The notes under the pieces: generated by a model | What the model saw: only the letters and a program-made list of their open reading frames with translations | Database searches by the model: none | What the model was told of the DNA's origin: nothing | In this document: positions 1 through 5,700 of the stretch, one piece after another | How the letters are laid out: every line of letters begins with the position of its first letter | How positions within the stretch are numbered: position 1 is the stretch's first letter | Source: Limiplasma sp031556335 | GTDB taxonomy: Bacteria; Bacillota; Clostridia; Christensenellales; Aristaeellaceae | DNA length: 7,392 nucleotides | Direction of reading: 5' to 3' | Assembly: GCA_031556335.1 (NCBI GenBank) | Contig: JAVBTE010000072.1 | Span: forward strand, 1-7,392 | Position numbers and translations under genes: made by a program

Positions 1-2130
1 GGCACGGAGCTGGAACGGTACGCACCCAAAAAAATCCCCCTCTGCGGCTACCCGCTGGGCCGCCGCACCATCAAGGCGCTTGCCGTCAACGCCCAGGGCA
101 AGGTCAGCAGCGTCGCCACCCTTGCCTTTACCCTTACAAACATTCAAACGCCGGACAGCCTCTCCATTCTGGGCCCGCAGTTCGTGGCCGCCGGAAAAGC
201 CGCTGTGTACACCGTGGCCACCTCCCCGGCCACCACTTCGCCCAAAGTGGTCTGGTCCATTCTGGAGGGCGGGGACATCGCCTCCATCAGCGCCACCACC
301 GGCAAGCTGACGGCCAAGGCCGGCCAAAGCGGCCCCGTCAAAATCCAGGCCGTGCACACGCTGTTTCCTTCCCTCACGGCCGAGCTGGAGATCCAAATCA
401 ACCGCTACCCTGTTCAGCGCGTGATCATGGCTCCCTCCGCCCTGGTTTTGAATGTGGGGAAAAATTCCCAGGATCTGTTTCCCCTGGCCATTTTGGCCGA
501 CCCCGCCGCCACCCCGGTGCTGAGCGAGGAAGGGCTTACCTACCAGGTGACCGTGTCCAACCCCAAAATCGTTTCCGTAGCAAAGTCTGAGCCCGGCCAG
601 GGCCCTTACCCGGTTTGGCAGCTGCGGGGCCTTGCCCCGGGCAAAGCCACCGTAAAATTTGCCGTTCTGGACGGCAGCGGCAAATATGCTTCCCTCACCG
701 TGACGGTGAAAAACCCCGTCACGGACGTGGCCATTGAAGGCGGCGACACCTCCTGCCTTGCCGCCGGCAAATCCAAAACCCTCCGGGCTGTGGTGGAACC
801 TTCCACCGCCACCACCAAAACTGTTGTCTGGAAGCTGCTATCCGCTCCCGCCGGGGTGACCCTTTCCTCTTCCGGGGTGCTGAAAGCCCTGGCCAGCGCC
901 GATCTTTTGACCCCCGTCAAGGTGCGGGTGGAAACAAAGGACCTTGATCCCGCCACGGGCTTGCCGTCGGCCGTCGCCGAGCAGACCCTTACCCTGCTTT
1001 CTTCCCCCGTGGCCACCCTGACCCTTACCAGCGGCGACCCAAAGCGCAAGAAAAACGCCTATGGAACCCTTGTGGGCGGAACGCTGTTCACTGTGGACGC
1101 GCCGGCCAGCGACTTTGGGGCCGATGATGAGCGCTTCTTTCAACTGGGCTACACAGCCACCGGCTCCTCTGTGAACCCGGTTCTGGTGATCTGGTCCAGC
1201 AACAGGCCCCACATCGCCACGGTGGATGAAACGGGCCTGGTCACCGCCCGCGCCCCAGGGACCGCCACCATCACCTGCACAGCGGCGGACGGCAGCGGCA
1301 AAAAGGCCAGCATTTCCCTCCAAGTGCTGATTCCCGCTTCCTCCCTGCGGGCGCGCCCTGTAAGTGCGCGGGCGGACGGCACCCCCGCCAACCTCTATTC
1401 TCTTGCCTTTGGCAAAGCGGGAACCATCAGCGTCGCGTACGGCGCCGCCTATGGCACCCCCACCCAGCGTAAGGTGGCTTGGGCCTATACCGCCTTTGCC
1501 GGCGGAGAAGACATCACGGAGGAGTGCCAAACACGCAGGCTGGTTTCCATCAGCGCTTCCGGGAAAATTGTTGCCAAGGCCCGTTCCCAAACCGACGGAG
1601 GATATCAGCTGACCGTAACCGCCAAAACCATTGACGGCACAGGCCTTGCCGATTCCTTCACCTATCGGGTGCAGCCGCCCACCGTGCTGATGGGCGCGCT
1701 GAAAAACCCAACCTGGTGCGTGGCCTTGGAGGGCGAGCCTCCCACGCCTAGCCTGCCGAAGCAAATGGGCGCCCATAAAGGCGTTCCCTTTGGGTCCTCC
1801 GTGGTGCTGACGTCTGATCTGAACGAGGTATATTATTTCTATTTTTACACAGACAACATGAAACAAAACGATTTTGCGGTCACCAGTTCCAACATGGCCG
1901 TGGCCGCGCCCGTCTGCCCTGTGTTCCCCTCCACAGGATATCTGTATCAAGGCCCCTTGCCCGACCTCACCGCCTACCCCAAAGCAAAATCGGCGACGGT
2001 GCTGAACACGCCATGCAGCGTATTCAAAATCGCCGTGAAGGCCTACAAGCCCGGCACCGCCAAAATCACCGTCAAAGCGGGGGACAGCACCGGAAAAAGC
2101 TGTACCTTTACGGTGAAGGTCATTGAATAG
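1..2130 (+). CDS. 3' part of large secreted multi-Ig-domain (BIG2) protein, probably a subtilase paralogue; 5' end outside window
   Basis: The frame is open from base 1 to the TAG at 2128-2130 and gives 709 visible residues with no internal start that makes sense, so the gene begins upstream. Visible order, counted from base 1: residues 1-48 are the end of a chitobiase/Fn3-like domain (core TIKALAVNAQG). Residues ~50-134, 136-238, 239-334, 335-445 and 446-560 are Ig-like domains of BIG2 character, two of them (the second and fourth) ending in the hallmark DGSGK strand. Residues 561-709 are a C-terminal domain with an aromatic FYFYTD motif and a VTSSN motif, ending TGKSCTFTVKV. Each segment has a colinear counterpart at residues 822-1511 of the protease at 2752-7287. 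I therefore infer that the missing upstream part carries an S8 protease domain, but that is not seen. There is no LPXTG motif, SLH domain or C-terminal membrane segment, so the protein is probably secreted or held non-covalently. The Ig-like array likely acts as a stalk or as a glycan/surface-binding region. Composition is GC-rich. The stop is certain; the function is moderately sure. Confidence 0.88.
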   Translation, partial: GTELERYAPKKIPLCGYPLGRRTIKALAVNAQGKVSSVATLAFTLTNIQTPDSLSILGPQFVAAGKAAVYTVATSPATTSPKVVWSILEGGDIASISATTGKLTAKAGQSGPVKIQAVHTLFPSLTAELEIQINRYPVQRVIMAPSALVLNVGKNSQDLFPLAILADPAATPVLSEEGLTYQVTVSNPKIVSVAKSEPGQGPYPVWQLRGLAPGKATVKFAVLDGSGKYASLTVTVKNPVTDVAIEGGDTSCLAAGKSKTLRAVVEPSTATTKTVVWKLLSAPAGVTLSSSGVLKALASADLLTPVKVRVETKDLDPATGLPSAVAEQTLTLLSSPVATLTLTSGDPKRKKNAYGTLVGGTLFTVDAPASDFGADDERFFQLGYTATGSSVNPVLVIWSSNRPHIATVDETGLVTARAPGTATITCTAADGSGKKASISLQVLIPASSLRARPVSARADGTPANLYSLAFGKAGTISVAYGAAYGTPTQRKVAWAYTAFAGGEDITEECQTRRLVSISASGKIVAKARSQTDGGYQLTVTAKTIDGTGLADSFTYRVQPPTVLMGALKNPTWCVALEGEPPTPSLPKQMGAHKGVPFGSSVVLTSDLNEVYYFYFYTDNMKQNDFAVTSSNMAVAAPVCPVFPSTGYLYQGPLPDLTAYPKAKSATVLNTPCSVFKIAVKAYKPGTAKITVKAGDSTGKSCTFTVKVIE

Positions 2131-2192
2131 CTTTTTCCCTGACCGCCGCTGCTTTTCTCGGGTCCGTTGCCCCCAACATTTCCTTCCGCCAG

Positions 2193-2221
2193 TTTCTTTT
2201 TCTTTAGAATCATGCTATACT
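2193..2221 (+). promoter_or_regulatory. Candidate sigma-A promoter with extended -10, upstream of the small prodomain gene
   Basis: TGCTATACT at 2213-2221 is an extended -10: TG, one base, then TATACT, which matches TATAAT at five of six positions. The -35 is poor (TTTCTT at 2193-2198, 17-bp spacer), which is tolerated when an extended -10 is present. It would start transcription near 2228 and give a leader of about 80 nt before the ATG at 2308. It is the best promoter-like sequence between the two large genes, and I see no terminator after the first gene, so read-through is also possible. Prediction by eye only. Confidence 0.45.
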
Positions 2222-2226
2222 GGTTT

Positions 2227-2238
2227 GGAAATATTTCC
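2227..2238. promoter_or_regulatory. Perfect 12-bp palindrome at predicted transcription start; possible operator
   Basis: GGAAATATTTCC reads identically on both strands. It starts five bases after the candidate -10 hexamer and covers the predicted start site, a position where a dimeric repressor could block transcription. The flanking bases do not extend the symmetry. No second copy is seen before the gene at 2752. The operator role is inference, and a 12-bp AT-centred palindrome can arise by chance. Confidence 0.3.
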
Positions 2239-2291
2239 CTTGTTGGGCTGTGTTCTATTCTTCACACTGCAAATGGACCTCGCGCCGCCCC

Positions 2292-2300
2292 AGAAAGGAG
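2292..2300 (+). promoter_or_regulatory. Strong ribosome binding site for the small prodomain gene
   Basis: AGAAAGGAG is a long perfect match to the 16S rRNA anti-Shine-Dalgarno. It lies seven bases before the ATG at 2308, which is ideal spacing. It fixes the start at 2308 rather than the upstream in-frame TTG at 2167 and predicts efficient translation of the small protein. Confidence 0.85.
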
Positions 2301-2307
2301 CCTTGCG

Positions 2308-2679
2308 ATGAAACGCCTCGTTTGCATGTTGCTGATTGGCGCGCTTGTCTGCCTGTTTTTTGCCCAGGCCTTTGCGTCGTCATTTTGGCTTGCCCCCTAT
2401 CAGGAGGACGAAAAAGTGAAAAACATCAAAGACCGCCTGCGCCAAACGCTGGAACCCCGTCAACCGGCGGCGACCTATGAAGCCGGTGTTTTGCTTGCCT
2501 TGGTGGACAGCCGGGAGGACGCGGAAAAAATCGCGGAGCTTTACGGTATTACGCTGGACAGCGTGAACGCGGGGCTTGCCAAGTTCACCACCGACCAGGA
2601 TATTCTGGAACTGATTAAGCTGGGCAGAAAAAACGGATGGCCGGAAGTGCAGCCAAACTATCTGTATCAGCTTTTTTAG
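2308..2679 (+). CDS. Small secreted stand-alone subtilase prodomain-like (I9/fervidolysin-type) protein
   Basis: This encodes 123 residues. Residues 1-23 form a Sec signal peptide (MKR, a long hydrophobic core, cleavage after AFA23). Residues ~24-55 are a charged, probably helical segment. Residues ~57-123 resemble the prodomain of the downstream protease (its residues ~350-423): VLLALVDSRE here against VLLSTDSRE there, each followed by AE and a Tyr, and the endings PNYLYQL against PNYYYKI. In the S8 family the PN-Y motif sits at the end of the prodomain, just before the mature enzyme, and this protein stops right after it. It has no catalytic residues. Stand-alone I9-like proteins are known as inhibitors or folding chaperones of subtilisins, so I infer that it acts outside the membrane on one or both flanking proteases. 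The start is fixed by the strong RBS at 2292-2300. A gap of 72 bp without a terminator separates it from the protease gene, so the two are probably cotranscribed. The alternative is a relic of a truncated subtilase, but no catalytic-domain remnant follows the stop. Confidence 0.85.
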   Translation: MKRLVCMLLIGALVCLFFAQAFASSFWLAPYQEDEKVKNIKDRLRQTLEPRQPAATYEAGVLLALVDSREDAEKIAELYGITLDSVNAGLAKFTTDQDILELIKLGRKNGWPEVQPNYLYQLF

Positions 2680-2732
2680 GTAACCTTTTCTCTCTGTTTT
2701 TCTCATTCTCCGCACCAAAGCAACACAAATTC

Positions 2733-2744
2733 AGAAAGCGAGTG
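2733..2744 (+). promoter_or_regulatory. Weak, degenerate ribosome binding site for the large protease
   Basis: AGAAAGCGAGTG precedes the ATG at 2752. It resembles AGAAAGGAGGTG but is interrupted by extra bases, so pairing with 16S rRNA should be weaker than at the small gene. If the two genes share a transcript, the small prodomain protein would be made in excess over the giant protease, as expected for an inhibitor or chaperone. Nothing else in the pyrimidine-rich spacer 2680-2751 looks like a promoter or terminator. Confidence 0.35.
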
Positions 2745-2751
2745 TGACCCC

Positions 2752-5700
2752 ATGAAAACCAGAACGCGTCTTGTGGCTTTCCTTCTGGCGCTCCTGATGG
2801 CGCTGAGCATGCCCCTTTGCACCTTTGCCGAGGACGGTGCAACCCCGCCGGAGCAAACCGTTGCCGCGACCGAGGCGCCCACGCCCAAGCCTACGGAAAA
2901 GCCCACCGAGGTTCCCGCAACGCCGGAACCTACCCCGACGCCTTCTGCCGCCCCCGCCGAGGAGGCGCCTACCGCCTCGCCCACTCCCGTTGCCGAGGAA
3001 CCTACCACGGTTCCTTCCGCAACCCCCGCGCCCTTTGAAAAGGGGCTTGTGAAGCTTGCCGCAGGCGTGTGCCTGTATGCCGATCGCGATCTGACAAACT
3101 TGCTTGGCACGCTTGTATCTGACGGCGTTGCCTATGCCACCGTGGAAAGCGGCGCGACCTTTGCCGCCATCGCCTATGTCCAGGGATCGGACACGCTTCA
3201 CGCCTATGCGGCCGCCAGCGCCATCCATCCCCTTTCGGAGGCCGAAATCGCCGCTTATACGGCCCAGCACAGCGACGTCGCCTATGAGGGCCTGCCCCTC
3301 TTCCCCCTCTCCCTGACCCCGGCGGAAGAGGACCTTTCCCTCGCGGGCGAAAACGCAGCGCTTCCCTTTACCGAGGGCGCGGCCACCCTGTCCGTTGAAA
3401 CCATGATTTTTGCGGACGCCGCCCTCACCCAGCCCATTGGCCGACTGACAGCCGAGGGCGTGGCCTACCTTCTGCCTATCGAAACGGAAAAGCCCCTTGC
3501 CATTCTCTACACGGCGGACGGTGAAACCCTCGCGGAGGGCTATCTGGCCGCCGACGCCGCCGTCCTGCCCCTGGCGGACCCGGATGCCCTGGCCGCCTAC
3601 CTGGCCCAGGAAAGCACCCTGGCCCACGAAAACATTCCCCTGTTCCCGCTGGCGATTGAGCCCTACATTTCCTATGAAATGGCCACCTACGGCCTGCCCG
3701 GCATGCCCTACGGCTATGTGCTCACCGACGCCGAGCTGGCCGAGAAAGCTTTGCTGACCTCGGACGGAACGCTGGCCCAGCTGAGCAAGCTGACGCCGGG
3801 GAAGGACTATGTGGCGGATGAGGTGCTGCTTTCCACCGATTCCAGAGAATATGCGGAGTTGGTGGCGGCTTCGTATGCGGCCACGGTAAGCAGCCTTACC
3901 TACGGCCTGGCTGTACTGAAACTGGACGGCGTCTCCGTTTTGGAAGCGATAACCGCGGCAACAGATATGGATGCCAGTCTGGCGGCGGTACGGCCGAACT
4001 ACTATTACAAAATTGAGCCCCAACCCAAAAATCCGGGAGCAAAATATTCCGCAAAAGCAGATTTGTCCTTGCTTGATTCACCATCGCTAAAAACCTGGGC
4101 GGATATGAAGGGCACTAATGAGTTTTTGCAAAATCCCGGCGACAATGACAAATATCAGTATATGCACGACGTGGTCGGCTCCTACGGCGCTTGGGGATTG
4201 ACCAAAGGTGCCGGCGCCCGCGTTGGCGTCATTGATACAGGCGTGCGAACAAGCCATGAAGACTTGGGTGCGCGGATAACCTCTGCCGGTAATAACGGCG
4301 GCGCCGATGCCGATGGCCATGGAACTCATGTCACCGGTATTATTGCTGCTGGCTGGGCGACAAACAAAGGGGGCGCCGGCATCGCTCCCGAGTCAACCGT
4401 TTATTCTTATAATGCGTCTAGCATCATCACCCCAGCCGACGGAAGTGACCCTTACACCGCCTTTGCCACCGCTGATCTGATCACTGCTGTGAATGACCTA
4501 ATCGCCGAACCCAAAAAGGTCCAAGTGATCAATATGAGCGTTGGCGGTATCGCCTACGATCACAATCTGGAACTTACCATCACCAACGCGATCGAAAATA
4601 ACGGCGTTGCGATTATTGCCGCAGCTGGCAACGATGGTGGTATGGTATTCAGTTATCCTGCCGGTTATGCTGGCGTCATCTCCGTGGCCGCCACAGATGG
4701 CAACAACATGCGTGCCCCCTATTCTAACTATGGCAGTGCAACACTGGCCGCGCCCGGTTCGTATATCTATTCCACCTCATACAGTGGTAATTCGGCGTAC
4801 GAATCCCTGCATGGCACATCCATGGCCGCGCCTGTGGTTACCGGCGTTGCCGCTTTGTATTACAGCGCCAAAAAAGATAGTTCAGGCTCAAGAGACCTGA
4901 ACGGAGATGGCCAGACCAATGGGGCTGATGTAGCCGAATTAAAAAAAGCTTTGACAGGAAGCTGCTTTAAACCCGCTGGCACCAGCCCCGGCATGGGCGC
5001 GGGCATTGTCAACGCCACCAACCTATTCAAAAAAGTTGTTGGAAAGCCAGGCTTCCAATTGGTGTTAGCGGACGGTACCACTCCTTATGACGGCGTTACA
5101 GCCTCTGCAGTTCCTTCCAACGCCAGAATCAAAATCGACGCTGGCTTCAATGGTTCCTATATCGTGTATACCGTCAACGGCACTACGCCTTCCGTGAAAA
5201 ACGGCGTGGTTGTAGGTGAAGAATATTCCAGCGCGATTACGCTGTCTGACGCCAAAAAATTCCCAGCCGGAAAGTATACCATCAAGGCACTGTCCGTCAA
5301 TGCGCAGGGCGTTTCGAGTACAGTGGCTTCTTATTCTTTCACCATTGAGAACACGGTCACCGGCGTCGCTATCGAGGGGTCTGAGTATGTGGCAAAAGGT
5401 AAAAGTGCCATCTATACGGCCGTGTTGACCCCGGTGAGTAAATCCATCAAGCCAGTTTGGGAAGTAACCGCAGGTAGCGCAACGATTTCAGCGGGCAAAC
5501 TGACCGTGGCGGCGAACGCCGTTCCTGGTTCCACAGTCAAAATCAAAGCCACTGCCGGCGGTATTTTCTCTCCGGAGTTTACTGTTACCGTGACGGCGTT
5601 TCCTGTAAAAGCAATCTTGCTGGATGTGCCTTCGCTTCCGCCGCTTAGGAATGGAGAAACCTCCGCGCTTATTACGCCCAGCGCCACACTGACGGATGGC

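Noticed and set aside
184..186. GTG as the start of the first gene
   Set aside because: The frame is open to base 1, residues before it align with the paralogous domain in the protease (TIKALAVNAQG), and no RBS or signal peptide is present. The gene starts outside the window.
838..1950. 370-residue open frame on the - strand
   Set aside because: It is antisense to the Ig-like array, with Gly/His/Arg-rich composition typical of a GC-rich shadow frame and no RBS or motif.
2131..2192. Terminator after the first gene
   Set aside because: Only a three-pair GGG/CCC match is found, with no following T-tract in the right position, so there is no credible hairpin.
2240..2268. Alternative promoter TTGTTG, 17 bp, CACACT
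   Set aside because: The -10 matches at only three of six positions, clearly weaker than the extended -10 at 2213-2221.
2167..2307. Longer version of the small protein starting at an in-frame TTG
   Set aside because: No RBS there. The extension would contain the candidate promoter and RBS, and the signal peptide starts cleanly at the ATG at 2308.
2806..2820. Lipoprotein signal (MPLC before the cleavage site)
   Set aside because: The residues before Cys23 do not fit the L-[AS]-[GA]-C lipobox, and a good signal peptidase I site (TFA26) follows.
2731..4023. 430-residue open frame on the - strand
   Set aside because: It is the shadow of the GC-rich 5' part of the protease gene. Its translation is Gly/Arg-rich low complexity with no recognisable domain.
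4861..4965. True dockerin domain for cellulosome attachment
   Set aside because: Only one calcium repeat is present, and it lies inside the catalytic fold rather than at a terminus.
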